A stretch of DNA of 29,450 nt, from positions 1 to 29,450 of the forward strand of contig CALFXX010000077.1 of NCBI GenBank assembly GCA_937952975.1, written 5' to 3'. Position 1 is the stretch's first letter, and every line of letters starts with the position of its first letter. The position numbers and the translations under genes were made by a program. The notes under the pieces were generated by a model. It was not told where the DNA came from. It saw only the letters and a program-made list of their open reading frames with translations, and made no database searches. Source of the stretch: an uncultured Alcaligenaceae bacterium (lineage in GTDB: Bacteria > Pseudomonadota > Gammaproteobacteria > Burkholderiales > Burkholderiaceae_B). Positions 15,823-24,847 of the stretch are shown here, in pieces.

Positions 15823-18309
15823 ATGTCTTTCGCACATATGCACACTTCACAAGAGTCAGTAATGAAAGAGAATGTTTCCGTCAGATTGTTTGACTGCGGT
15901 GCGGTATTGGCCCACCGAGCCTGTTTTGCAGTGCTCGTGCTGTCTGGCCTTCTAGGGGCAGCACCTCATGCCTTTGGGCAAGTGCCCAGACCTGCCTCGC
16001 TGGTACCAGCGCCAGCGTCTGCCAGCTCTGCAGTGCCAGCGTTAGTCATCCCTGCTGCGGTCACGCCGGTTGAATCATCGGCCACCGTGACGTCAGGTGA
16101 GGGGACCCGGACTGTTAAACAGACATTACGTCAACTTGGGGCGAATGGTGCGTTAACGCTCCGGGGCGCTGACGGCCGTGATGGCGTACGCTTCAACGTT
16201 CGTGCAGACGAAGTCATTTCGAAGGCAACGCTCACGCTGAGCTATGGTTTTTCTCCTGCGTTGTTAAGCGATGGTTCGCAACTTAATGTGCTGATTAACG
16301 GCGATGTGGCTGCTAGTATTCCGGTTGATAAAGCTGACAGTGGAAAGAATCTCGAACGCACAATCGAACTCCCTGTTCGTTTGATTTCTGACTACAACCA
16401 ATTGACATTGCAGTTGATTGGACGCACCACCTTGCAGTGCGAAGATCCCACCAATAATGGTTTGTGGGCAACGATCAGTAACAAGAGTGTGCTTGAGCTT
16501 GTTACGCAGGCGATCGCACTTCCTAATGATCTCTCTTTGTTGCCATTGCCTTTTATGGATCAGCGCGATGCACGTGCGTTGAGTTTGCCCTTTGTGTTTG
16601 TGGGCGCGTTGGATAACCCAATGCTTGAAGCTGGCGGGGTATTGTCTTCTTGGTTTGGAGCTCTGGCGGCCGGGCGAGGCGCGAGATTTCCGGTCACTAT
16701 GAACACTGTGCCTGCGAAGGGCAATGCCATCGTGTTGATTGCAAATGCAAAGCCGACGATCGCTGGCATTCAAATTGCACCGATTTCTGGTCCTACGATT
16801 TCTGTTGTGACGAATCCTAGCGATCCGTTCGGAAAACTGCTGCTGGTGATGGGACGCGACAGCGCCGAGTTGAAAAAAGCTGCAAGCGCACTCGCCTTAG
16901 GTGGTTCAGTGTTGTCGGGCCAAACAGCAGCGATTACAGGCGTGACCGAGCTTGTTGCTCGCCGCCCCTATGATGCGCCAAACTGGCTCCCTTCTGATCG
17001 CGTAGTGAAATTTGGCGAGCTAAGTTCAGCTCAAGCGATGAATGTCACAGGCTACGATCCGGGCCCGATTAGACTGAACTTGCGTATACCGCCCGATTTG
17101 TATAGCCCTAAGGTGGCGGGTGTGCCAGTCGATTTAAGGTATCGCTACACCCCGCAGCCAACCTCAAAAAATTCTTCCTTGACGGTCAATATTAACGATC
17201 AGTTAGTGAAGTCGTTTATTTTGTTTCCACTCGAGCGTTTGACGGCTGATGAGAGTCTTTACGGTAAGGTTCGTTCGCGCGTATGGGGCGAAGGCACCGT
17301 GCTTGAAAAACTTCAAGCCGATGAAACACAGTCGATGGCTGGTAAATTGAGTTTGCCTTTGACGGCGTTATACCCCCGATCACAATTGCAACTGCGCTAT
17401 CAATACGACTACATCAAGACCGGTGAGTGCGGCGACATTGTGGTGGATAACATGCGCGGTGCGATCGAACCTACGTCTACGTTAGACATCTCGGGTTTTT
17501 CGCATTTCATGGCGATGCCTGATTTACGTGCGTTTCATACCCTTGGCTTCCCGTTTACACGTTTGGCTGACTTGTCTCAAACGGCGGTCGTTTTGCCCGA
17601 TTCGCCCAGCTTACAAGAGTACTCGACATATCTAGAGCTTTTGGGGCGTTTGGGCGAGTCGACTGGCTACCCAGGGACTGCGATTACTGTCACCCAAGCA
17701 GAGCGCCTTGCAACGGTTGCCGACAAGGATCTGTTGTTGGTGGCTTCTGGTTCGAATCAGCCTTTGCTCAAGCAGTGGGCAAGTGCCTTGCCTGGTAGCT
17801 TGGGTGGTTCCAAGCGCCTGAGCCTGTCTGACCTAATTTACGAGGCACGTCAGTATGTGAGCCCAGACCCTGCCGCTAACGTCAGGTTGGCGCGCTCAGA
17901 AATTACGTTCAATAGCATGGCCGACGGAGCGCTCTTTGCTGGCTTTGAGTCGCCTTTAAAGGGCGGCCGCAGTGCAGTGCTGTTGTGGGGCGTTGAAGCC
18001 CAAGGCTTGCGCGATGGCATCAGTGCGCTCATTGCTGGCGAGGGTTACGACAAGCAGTTAGAGGGTAGTTTGGCCTTGGTACGTGGGCAAAAAATTGAAT
18101 CACTCGTGGCAGAGCAGTCTTATCACATTGGACGCCTCGGCTGGTTTGAGCAAACTCAATGGACCCTGTCTAGAAACCTCAGTGTTTATGTCTTGACCGC
18201 GTTGGCTGCTGCCTTGTTGTTAGCAATCGTCGCGTTTGTCTTCTTGCGGTCATTGGCAAAGCGTCGATTAGCTGTCGCCGATGGTGTGAAACGTGGTCGC
18301 CAAAGCTAA
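15823..18309 (+). CDS. bcsB: Cellulose synthase periplasmic subunit BcsB
   Basis: An 828-residue periplasmic, membrane-anchored subunit that pairs with BcsA and guides the emerging glucan. The signal peptide has its hydrophobic core at about residues 32-45 (CFAVLVLSGLLGAAPHAFGQ). A Pro/Ala/Val-rich linker follows, then repeated beta-rich carbohydrate-binding and flavodoxin-like regions (SKATLTLSYGFSPALL, LNVLINGDVAAS and, in the second copy, SLTVNINDQLVKSF). A single C-terminal membrane helix (about 788-808) is followed by a basic tail. The ATG at 15823 lies 2 bp after bcsA; an in-frame ATG at 15862 also precedes the signal peptide and is a possible start. Size and layout match the family. 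Confidence 0.93.
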   Translation: MSFAHMHTSQESVMKENVSVRLFDCGAVLAHRACFAVLVLSGLLGAAPHAFGQVPRPASLVPAPASASSAVPALVIPAAVTPVESSATVTSGEGTRTVKQTLRQLGANGALTLRGADGRDGVRFNVRADEVISKATLTLSYGFSPALLSDGSQLNVLINGDVAASIPVDKADSGKNLERTIELPVRLISDYNQLTLQLIGRTTLQCEDPTNNGLWATISNKSVLELVTQAIALPNDLSLLPLPFMDQRDARALSLPFVFVGALDNPMLEAGGVLSSWFGALAAGRGARFPVTMNTVPAKGNAIVLIANAKPTIAGIQIAPISGPTISVVTNPSDPFGKLLLVMGRDSAELKKAASALALGGSVLSGQTAAITGVTELVARRPYDAPNWLPSDRVVKFGELSSAQAMNVTGYDPGPIRLNLRIPPDLYSPKVAGVPVDLRYRYTPQPTSKNSSLTVNINDQLVKSFILFPLERLTADESLYGKVRSRVWGEGTVLEKLQADETQSMAGKLSLPLTALYPRSQLQLRYQYDYIKTGECGDIVVDNMRGAIEPTSTLDISGFSHFMAMPDLRAFHTLGFPFTRLADLSQTAVVLPDSPSLQEYSTYLELLGRLGESTGYPGTAITVTQAERLATVADKDLLLVASGSNQPLLKQWASALPGSLGGSKRLSLSDLIYEARQYVSPDPAANVRLARSEITFNSMADGALFAGFESPLKGGRSAVLLWGVEAQGLRDGISALIAGEGYDKQLEGSLALVRGQKIESLVAEQSYHIGRLGWFEQTQWTLSRNLSVYVLTALAAALLLAIVAFVFLRSLAKRRLAVADGVKRGRQS

Positions 18310-19672
18310 AGTGTTCGGCGCATGTGCTGTACAGCAGGTGCGTCCGCTTTGTGTAAGCGTGATGCTGCTTGTCTGCACGCCCGCGTTGGCTGTGACCGTC
18401 CCTGCACCCGCGTCGGCCACGGCGTCGCAAAGTGCATCTGTACCAGCCCGAGCGCAGGCACCGGCACGCGCCGCGGCGCAAGTGCAAGCACAGTTACAAA
18501 ACCAAGCGCAGGAAGGCGTACAGGTTGGTGCGACAGGCGCGCCCGTTGGCGCGCGCTGTGAGGCTGAAGATTGGCCGCTCTGGAGTGAATTTTTAAAGTT
18601 TTTCGTCACAACAGATGGGCGGGTAATTTATTCGTTTGCGCCAAAGGCCGATAGCGTGTCTGAGGGTCAGTCGTATGCAATGTTCTTTGCTCTTATCGCA
18701 AACGACCCTGTTAATTTTGAAAAAATTTGGCGTTGGACTGTCCGTAATATGTTCGCCAATGATCTAGACACACGTTTGCCTGCGTGGCTTTGGGGACAAG
18801 CGGAAGACGGTAGCTGGAAGATTTTAGATGGTCATTCTGCGTCGGATGCTGATGTCTGGATTGCGTATTTATTGCTCGAAGCGGGCCGACTTTGGCAGCG
18901 TCCTGACTATGTTGCCGAAGGTAACAAGGTGCTGGCAACGATTGAGAAGTATTTGATCCTTGAGTTACCGAATTTCGGAAAAATGTTATCAGCTGGACGG
19001 GTCAGCTTTGTCGAGCCTGATGATATTTGGCGTCTGAATCCTAGCTATTTGCCGATTCCGCTTTTGCGTCGATTGGCAGAGCTTCGTCCGAACGGGCCGT
19101 GGACTGAGATTGCCTTGAACACACCTAGGCTGCTGAAGGCAACAAGCCCAAAGGGCTTTGCCGCCGACTGGGTCAGTTACTTGCGTCCGCCCGAGGGGCG
19201 AGCCCATTTTGGGATTGACGAGCTTGGCGCCGACCGTGGTAGCTACGATGCAATCCGCGTGTACATGTGGGCTGGTATGACAGCAAAGGATGATCCGTTA
19301 GCGGCTGAGGTTCTAAAAACGATTCCGGGCATGTTGACGTATATCAGTGCAAACAGGCGGCCGCCCGAAAATGTTTTGGTGACGACAGGTGCTGTGACAG
19401 GCCAAGCGCCTTTCGGCTTCTCTGCGGCCGTATTGCCGTATTTGAAGGCCTTGGGTGCGACCCAGCTTTATGAAGAACTGGCGCAACGTGCGCGTAGCCA
19501 ACAGCGTGTCAGTTCGAGCGATCGAACGATGTACCCAGTACGGCCGCCTTATTACGATTACGCCTTAAGCCTCTTTGCCTTTGGTTGGACAGAAGGTCGA
19601 TACCAGTTCTTAAAGAACGGACAAGCAAAATTTAATTGGGAAAAATCATGCTCTTACGCCGCAGTTCGATAG
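18293..19672 (+). CDS. bcsZ: Periplasmic endo-1,4-beta-glucanase BcsZ (GH8)
   Basis: A GH8 cellulase that trims or edits periplasmic glucan, needed for proper cellulose export in several species. The signal peptide is VSVMLLVCTPALA. An Ala/Gln/Pro-rich low-complexity linker (about 35-82) comes before the catalytic (alpha/alpha)6 domain. Likely catalytic residues are Glu124 in SEGQSYAMFF (acid) and Asp319 in SYDAIRVY (base); HSASDADVW is also conserved. At 459 residues it is longer than E. coli BcsZ (368), mainly because of the linker. The GTG at 18293 overlaps bcsB by 17 bp; a GTG at 18311, immediately after the bcsB stop, is a plausible alternative with the signal peptide kept. The 3' end overlaps bcsC by 25 bp. 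Confidence 0.92.
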   Translation: MVAKAKVFGACAVQQVRPLCVSVMLLVCTPALAVTVPAPASATASQSASVPARAQAPARAAAQVQAQLQNQAQEGVQVGATGAPVGARCEAEDWPLWSEFLKFFVTTDGRVIYSFAPKADSVSEGQSYAMFFALIANDPVNFEKIWRWTVRNMFANDLDTRLPAWLWGQAEDGSWKILDGHSASDADVWIAYLLLEAGRLWQRPDYVAEGNKVLATIEKYLILELPNFGKMLSAGRVSFVEPDDIWRLNPSYLPIPLLRRLAELRPNGPWTEIALNTPRLLKATSPKGFAADWVSYLRPPEGRAHFGIDELGADRGSYDAIRVYMWAGMTAKDDPLAAEVLKTIPGMLTYISANRRPPENVLVTTGAVTGQAPFGFSAAVLPYLKALGATQLYEELAQRARSQQRVSSSDRTMYPVRPPYYDYALSLFAFGWTEGRYQFLKNGQAKFNWEKSCSYAAVR

Positions 19673-22600
19673 CTTTAGGTCTGTTGCTTGCCTTTGGCCC
19701 ACAGGCGGGCTTTGCGCAGAATGCTGCGCAAAAGGTATTGCTTGAACAGGCGTTGTACTGGAAATCGAAGGGCAATGGCGAGCGTGCCGCAGAGGCCTGG
19801 AAAAAGCTGTTGATTATTAACCCATCTGATGCGCGTGCTCTGTATGGCCTTGCGATGGTTGAGCTCGATTCGAATCGACTCGACGCGGCACAAGCCTACG
19901 TCGATAAGATTAAGCAAGCTGATCCCACTGGGCGTTACGTCACGATGTTGCAGCAAGACTTGAGCCTGCGCACGCCAGCAAACGAAAAATTGCTTTACGA
20001 AGCCAGATTGTTGCAAGAAAGCGGTAAGGCTGATCAAGCGGTCGCAATTTACAAGAAAATTTTCGCAGGTAAAGAACCCGTTGGTGACATTGCACTTGAG
20101 TATTACAATTTTCTAGGGTATTCGACCGACGGCTTTGAACCTTCGCGGCGTGGCCTCGAACGATTGGCAAAAGAGTCGCCAGACGATCCGCAAATTGCAC
20201 TCGCAACCGCTAAATTGTTGGCCAGAACTGGCGAAACACGCACCACAGCGATTGAACAATTGGCGCGCCTGTCGACAATACCCAGCGTTCAAAGCGAAGC
20301 CAATGAATTTTGGCGTAAATCTTTGGTGTGGCTTGAGCAGCCCCGATCGGTTGATGTCCCTTTATACGATGCTTATCTCAAGGTGCATCCCGATGACGCT
20401 GAAATTCGCAAAATGCGTGATGAGGCAACCAAGCGTGTAGAGGTGGCAACAGGGGCTGCTGCCAGCCCAGTTGTGACGGCTGGCTTTACTGCACTTGAGC
20501 GTGGCGATCGTGCTGTCGCTGAAGCTGAGTTCACAAAACGTTTGAAAGAAAGCCCTAATGACGCAGATGCGTTAGGGGGTCTTGGCATTATTCGCTTGCA
20601 GCAAAATAAGCTTGATGAAGCGCAACAACTACTCGGTCGGGCTGTTGCACAGCCGGGCGGTCAGACTTGGGGTACGGCCCTAGGTAATGTTCGTTACCTT
20701 CAGTTAATCGAGCAGGCGAACTCGGCGCAGCGTGATGGAGATACGACTCGCGCGCGCGCACTCTATCAACAAGCCGCCAGACTGGATCCAAAACAGAGTG
20801 GTGCGCAGCTAGCGTTAGCAGGGCTGCAAGTTGAAGCTGGAGAGTACGACGCTGCTGAAAAAACCTATCGTGCGATCTTGGCACAGAATAAAAAAGATGC
20901 TCTTGCTTTAAGTGGCCTGATTAGCGTGCTGGCCTTAAACAATAAGCTTGCCGCGGCACAGCAGTTGCTTCAGGGGGTGACCCCTGAGCAGGTGGGGGGT
21001 GCTGCAGAAATGAATCGTTTAAAGGCGTCGTATTCAACAGGATTGTCGCGCGCTGCTTTGCGTCGCGGTGATTCTGCCTCAGCGGTGACTGAACTCGAAT
21101 CTGCGATGCAAAATGATCGGGATAATCCGTGGATTCGTCTTGAGTTGGCTCAAACGTATTTAAAGCAGGGTCAAACAGCGAAGGCGCGTTCAATGTTTGA
21201 TACGTTGACTGTTGGCAAGCAAACAGATGCAAGTGTGTTGTTTGCAGGTGCGCTGCTTGCCACACAGCGGCGCGACTGGGCAGGTGCTACGACTCTGCTT
21301 GATCGTATTCCAGTAAAAGAACGCTCGCCCGACATGGTCGCGCTGCAAACACGTGTGCAGGCCTATAGCGAATTGAACCGCGCCACCAATTTGGCGCAAC
21401 AAGACCGGCGAGCTGAAGCGTTGACTGTCTTGACGAATAACCAAGCAGGCCTGACGAAATCAGTTGAGCTCACAGGGGCTCTGGCTTCGGCCTATGTTGA
21501 GATCGGCGAACCGGCTAAAGGTTTGGATCTGTTGAAGCAGACGATGGCGGGTGCAAAGCAGCCTAAGCCAGAGTTGCTATTGCAATATGCGAGTTTGTTA
21601 TTACGTACGAATCAAGACGCTGAGTGTGCAAAAATTTTGACAGCGGTTAGTACGCGCAAACTATCGGGCGACGAGAAGCGTAGCTTTGATGACTTGCTAT
21701 TTACCTACTCTATTCGCCAGGCCGACCTGTTGCGCGAGCGTGGCGATTTGACTGAGGCGAGTAACCGACTCACGCCGTTGTTAGCTCAACGTCCGTCAGA
21801 TATTCAAGTCAATGCGGCGCAAGCTCGTCTGTTTGCAGCGGCCGGTGAAAAAGGTAAGGCACTGGATGTCTTTAAAGAGCTGGCTGCAAAAACGCCCGAT
21901 AGCGTTGAGCTGCAGTTAAGTGCCGCGCAAATAGCCACGCAGGTTAAAGAAAATAATGTTGCTGCTGCTTCGCTGACAAAGGCCCTAGCGTTGGCACCAG
22001 ATGATGTCGAAGTCACTGCGGCCGCGGCCCGGATGTATCGCGCGCAAGGTCGCATTGCAAAGGCTGAAGAGCTGTTTGAGCGAGCAATCGCATTACAAGG
22101 CTTGCCACCGCCTGCGAGTCCTTCAGATGTTTCGACGGGTTCGCCCAGTCGCGTGGCTGCGGGTGAACTGTTATCGGAACGTCCCAATGCTCCGGGCGGA
22201 CAACCACCGAATGCTTTCAGTGTGAGTGGCAATGGGCCGACAGCAGACCCGGTTTTGGTGGCCGATACGATGACCGGTACGCCGATGACGATGGCAACAG
22301 AATTAGACCTGATCAAACAAGAGCGCGCGCCCGAGTTGTTGATCGGACTGCAAGTTCGAAATCGTAACGGCACATCGGGTGGCGGTAAGCTCAGTGATGT
22401 TGAGGTGCCGGTTGAAATGCGTCTGCCGGTTGGCGATGGCAAGTTGAGTTTAAGTGCAACGTCTGTGTCTTTAAATGCAGGTGCAATCGGTACCGATTTT
22501 TACTCACGCAGCACTTTTGGCGGTGGTCCGGATGCAGCCTTCGATCAGCTAGCCGGGTTGACGGGTTACCCAGGCGAGCAAACCGCCCGAGGGGTGGGCT

Positions 22601-23502
22601 GGTCGCTAGGGTACAAGACGCCCGGCTTTACCGCGGACATTGGGGTGACGCCGGTTGGCTTTCAATATAGCAACGTGACCGGTGGCCTTAAGTTTGACGG
22701 GATGTTGGACCAAGAGAACACTTGGTATTACAGCGTTAGCGCATCAAGTCGTCCTGTGGTCGACAGCGTATTGTCTTTTGCAGGAACACGAGATAGCGTG
22801 ACGGGGCAAACGTGGGGCGCAGTGATGTCAACCGGCGCACGTGTACAGCTTTCAAAAGATCTTGGTGGCTACGGTGTGACCGGCTCAGCAGGTTTGTTTT
22901 CAATTACCGGACACAACGTGGCGGCGAATACCCGTGCTGATGCCAATCTAGGGATGTACTGGAATCTCGTTAAAACAAACGATGAGAATCTGACCGTAGG
23001 CGTCAACGCGGCGAGTATGTTCTATAACAAAAACCTGAGCAATTACACCTATGGGCAAGGTGGCTACTTTAGCCCCCAACAATATTACGCAGTGACCTTG
23101 CCACTGAGTTGGGCGCAGCGATCAGGCGACTTTTCATACAGAATCTCTGGCGCCTTGGGCGCACAGAAGTTTTCACAAAGTGCGTCAGATTACTTCCCCA
23201 ATAATGGCGATTTGCAGGCGGCCGCTAACGCTGCCATGCAGAGAGTGTTGGCGCTGGGTGGTGGCGGAACCGGCACTGCAACCTACGAAGCTCAAAGTCA
23301 ATCCGGCGTGGCCTACAACTTATCCGCGGCAGGGGAGTATCAACTCAACCGCTATGCGTTCTTAGGTGGTCTGGTTCAGCTCGATAACTCTAGTAACTAC
23401 CGCCAATGGGGTGCGGGTCTGTATTTACGCTTTAGTTTCTATCCAAGAACAGGACCTGTGCTGATGCCGATGAGCCCGTACGTATCGCCTTACGGTTTAT
23501 AA
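19648..23502 (+). CDS. bcsC: Cellulose export protein BcsC (TPR periplasmic domain plus outer-membrane barrel)
   Basis: A 1284-residue export channel. A signal peptide (LLRRSSIALGLLLAFGPQAGFAQ) leads into a long run of TPR repeats (about 25-830; for example DARALYGLAMVELDSNRLDAAQAYVDK and DADALGGLGIIRLQQNKLDEAQQLL) that should span the periplasm. A Gly/Pro/Ser-rich linker (about 835-890) follows, then the C-terminal BcsC beta-barrel (about 905-1284) rich in alternating aromatic strands. The ATG at 19648 is preceded by TTGGGAAAAATC and places the signal peptide at the very N-terminus; a TTG at 19636 is less likely. The start lies inside the bcsZ end, so translation is coupled. Length is in the usual BcsC range. 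Confidence 0.94.
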   Translation: MLLRRSSIALGLLLAFGPQAGFAQNAAQKVLLEQALYWKSKGNGERAAEAWKKLLIINPSDARALYGLAMVELDSNRLDAAQAYVDKIKQADPTGRYVTMLQQDLSLRTPANEKLLYEARLLQESGKADQAVAIYKKIFAGKEPVGDIALEYYNFLGYSTDGFEPSRRGLERLAKESPDDPQIALATAKLLARTGETRTTAIEQLARLSTIPSVQSEANEFWRKSLVWLEQPRSVDVPLYDAYLKVHPDDAEIRKMRDEATKRVEVATGAAASPVVTAGFTALERGDRAVAEAEFTKRLKESPNDADALGGLGIIRLQQNKLDEAQQLLGRAVAQPGGQTWGTALGNVRYLQLIEQANSAQRDGDTTRARALYQQAARLDPKQSGAQLALAGLQVEAGEYDAAEKTYRAILAQNKKDALALSGLISVLALNNKLAAAQQLLQGVTPEQVGGAAEMNRLKASYSTGLSRAALRRGDSASAVTELESAMQNDRDNPWIRLELAQTYLKQGQTAKARSMFDTLTVGKQTDASVLFAGALLATQRRDWAGATTLLDRIPVKERSPDMVALQTRVQAYSELNRATNLAQQDRRAEALTVLTNNQAGLTKSVELTGALASAYVEIGEPAKGLDLLKQTMAGAKQPKPELLLQYASLLLRTNQDAECAKILTAVSTRKLSGDEKRSFDDLLFTYSIRQADLLRERGDLTEASNRLTPLLAQRPSDIQVNAAQARLFAAAGEKGKALDVFKELAAKTPDSVELQLSAAQIATQVKENNVAAASLTKALALAPDDVEVTAAAARMYRAQGRIAKAEELFERAIALQGLPPPASPSDVSTGSPSRVAAGELLSERPNAPGGQPPNAFSVSGNGPTADPVLVADTMTGTPMTMATELDLIKQERAPELLIGLQVRNRNGTSGGGKLSDVEVPVEMRLPVGDGKLSLSATSVSLNAGAIGTDFYSRSTFGGGPDAAFDQLAGLTGYPGEQTARGVGWSLGYKTPGFTADIGVTPVGFQYSNVTGGLKFDGMLDQENTWYYSVSASSRPVVDSVLSFAGTRDSVTGQTWGAVMSTGARVQLSKDLGGYGVTGSAGLFSITGHNVAANTRADANLGMYWNLVKTNDENLTVGVNAASMFYNKNLSNYTYGQGGYFSPQQYYAVTLPLSWAQRSGDFSYRISGALGAQKFSQSASDYFPNNGDLQAAANAAMQRVLALGGGGTGTATYEAQSQSGVAYNLSAAGEYQLNRYAFLGGLVQLDNSSNYRQWGAGLYLRFSFYPRTGPVLMPMSPYVSPYGL

Positions 23503-23522
23503 CTTTATTTAAGAGCATTCTT

Positions 23523-24182
23523 ATGGCTTCAGCATTATTGGCGGGCTTAACGGTTTTGGTGATTGGTGACAGCCACCTATCGATGCCAACCTATCTGATT
23601 AAATCTTTGCATGATGGTTTGATGCAACAGGGTGCGCAAGTGCACTCGTTAGCAGCTTGCGGAGTCCCCGCCGGAGATTGGGTACGGTCGGTATCTGCCA
23701 CGTGTGGCGCTGAGCGGATCGGTAAGGCTGCACCCACCACCGTGGGGAAAGAGGCGAAAACGACGCCAATTAAAGATCTGGTCGCTGCTGATCAGGCCAA
23801 GCTAGTCATCGTTGTCATGGGTGACACAATGGCTGGCTATAAGCAAGATTTTCCGAAGGTATGGATTTGGCAGCAGGTCACTGCGTTGACCAAAGAAATC
23901 GCCAAAACAGGTGCCTCGTGTATGTGGGTGGGACCAGCCTGGGGAACTGAAGGTGGTTCGTTTGGTAAAAACTTTGCACGGGTGCAACAAATGTCAACGC
24001 TACTTGCCAGCACGGTGGCACCCTGCGAGTACATCGACTCACTGAAATTTTCTAAACAAGGTCAGTGGCCAACCTCTGACGGGCAGCACTTTACGGCTGC
24101 TGGCTACGACTTGTGGGGCAGTGAGATTGTTAAAAGTGTACTGGCTTCCACTGTCGTAAAAAATTTAGCGAATAGTAAATAA
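23523..24182 (+). CDS. wssF: SGNH-hydrolase-like protein of the cellulose acetylation module, copy 1 (WssF-like)
   Basis: A 219-residue SGNH/GDSL-type protein. Block I is VIGDSH, with the likely nucleophile Ser17. The catalytic Asp-His pair is in DGQHF (Asp186, His189). The usual block III GxND is replaced by GDTM. No signal peptide is seen: the short hydrophobic start ALLAGLTVLVIGDSH is the first strand of the fold. Four cysteines (in AACG, ATCG, ASCMW and APCEY) are kept in the next gene. It comes 20 bp after bcsC and before AlgF-, AlgI- and AlgJ-like genes, the position of wssF in the Pseudomonas fluorescens wss operon, where WssF has been proposed to help supply acyl groups. The family call is strong; the WssF name rests mainly on position and size. 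Confidence 0.75.
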   Translation: MASALLAGLTVLVIGDSHLSMPTYLIKSLHDGLMQQGAQVHSLAACGVPAGDWVRSVSATCGAERIGKAAPTTVGKEAKTTPIKDLVAADQAKLVIVVMGDTMAGYKQDFPKVWIWQQVTALTKEIAKTGASCMWVGPAWGTEGGSFGKNFARVQQMSTLLASTVAPCEYIDSLKFSKQGQWPTSDGQHFTAAGYDLWGSEIVKSVLASTVVKNLANSK

Positions 24183-24193
24183 AGGACAGACAA

Positions 24194-24847
24194 ATGGCTG
24201 CAGGAACATTAGCCGGAATTGCAATGCTGGTACTTGGTGAGAGTCATCTCTCACTGCCAGGCTATTTGATGAATCCGCTGTATGAAGATTTGACCAAGCA
24301 AGGTGCAACAGTTCATGCGATAGGCGCCTGTGGCGCAACAGCTGGCGATTGGCTCAAGACAGTCGAAGTGCCTTGCGGTGCAGATCGCTTCAAGGGCGAC
24401 ACTGTTTTTAAAGGCCGCGCGGCGACCACAAGTCCAATCAAAGAGTTGATTGCTAAAGATAAACCGAACCTCGTGGTGATCATTTTAGGTGACACCATGG
24501 CCTCGTACGACAACGAGTCGTTTCCAAGAGCATGGGCTTGGCAAGGTATTACCGGCCTCACAAAAGAAATTGCAGCGACACAGACACCTTGTGTTTGGGT
24601 GGGTCCAGCGTGGGGTACGCCAGGTGGTAAGTATTTTAAAAATGATAAGCGTGTCGAATTTATGGCAGGGTTTCTAGAAAAAAATGTAGCTCCCTGCGTG
24701 TTTATCGATTCGCTGAAGTTTTCAAAGCCTGGCCAATGGGCAACCGTTGACGGACAGCATTTCAATCTTGCTGGCTATCAGGCGTGGAGCGCGAACATCA
24801 CTCAGGCGCTTGCCTCGTTGCCTGTCGTTCAGGGATTGAAAAAATGA
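24194..24847 (+). CDS. wssF: SGNH-hydrolase-like protein of the cellulose acetylation module, copy 2 (WssF-like)
   Basis: A 217-residue tandem paralogue of the preceding gene, alignable along its whole length (SGNH residues at the same numbers: Ser17, Asp186, His189). Block I reads LGESH, with Glu16 in place of the usual Asp; the nucleophile Ser is kept. Block III is GDTM, the DGQHF motif is intact, and the four cysteines (GACG, VPCG, TPCVW, APCVF) are conserved. The central WVGPAWGT and FIDSLKFSKPGQW are shared with copy 1. AAAGGA lies 8 bp before the ATG, so the start is well supported and leaves no room for a signal peptide. The stop overlaps the next ATG by 4 bp. The two copies may differ in donor or partner, but nothing in the sequence decides that. 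Confidence 0.75.
   Translation: MAAGTLAGIAMLVLGESHLSLPGYLMNPLYEDLTKQGATVHAIGACGATAGDWLKTVEVPCGADRFKGDTVFKGRAATTSPIKELIAKDKPNLVVIILGDTMASYDNESFPRAWAWQGITGLTKEIAATQTPCVWVGPAWGTPGGKYFKNDKRVEFMAGFLEKNVAPCVFIDSLKFSKPGQWATVDGQHFNLAGYQAWSANITQALASLPVVQGLKK

Noticed and set aside
21804..22442. 212-residue open frame on the minus strand
   Set aside because: It lies wholly inside bcsC on the opposite strand. Its Ala/Ser-rich composition is what antisense reading of TPR-coding DNA gives, and no domain is recognisable.
24784..24843. Extended GTG start for the AlgF-like protein
   Set aside because: The added 20 residues lie entirely within the preceding SGNH gene, while the ATG at 24844 overlaps that gene's stop in the usual ATGA manner.
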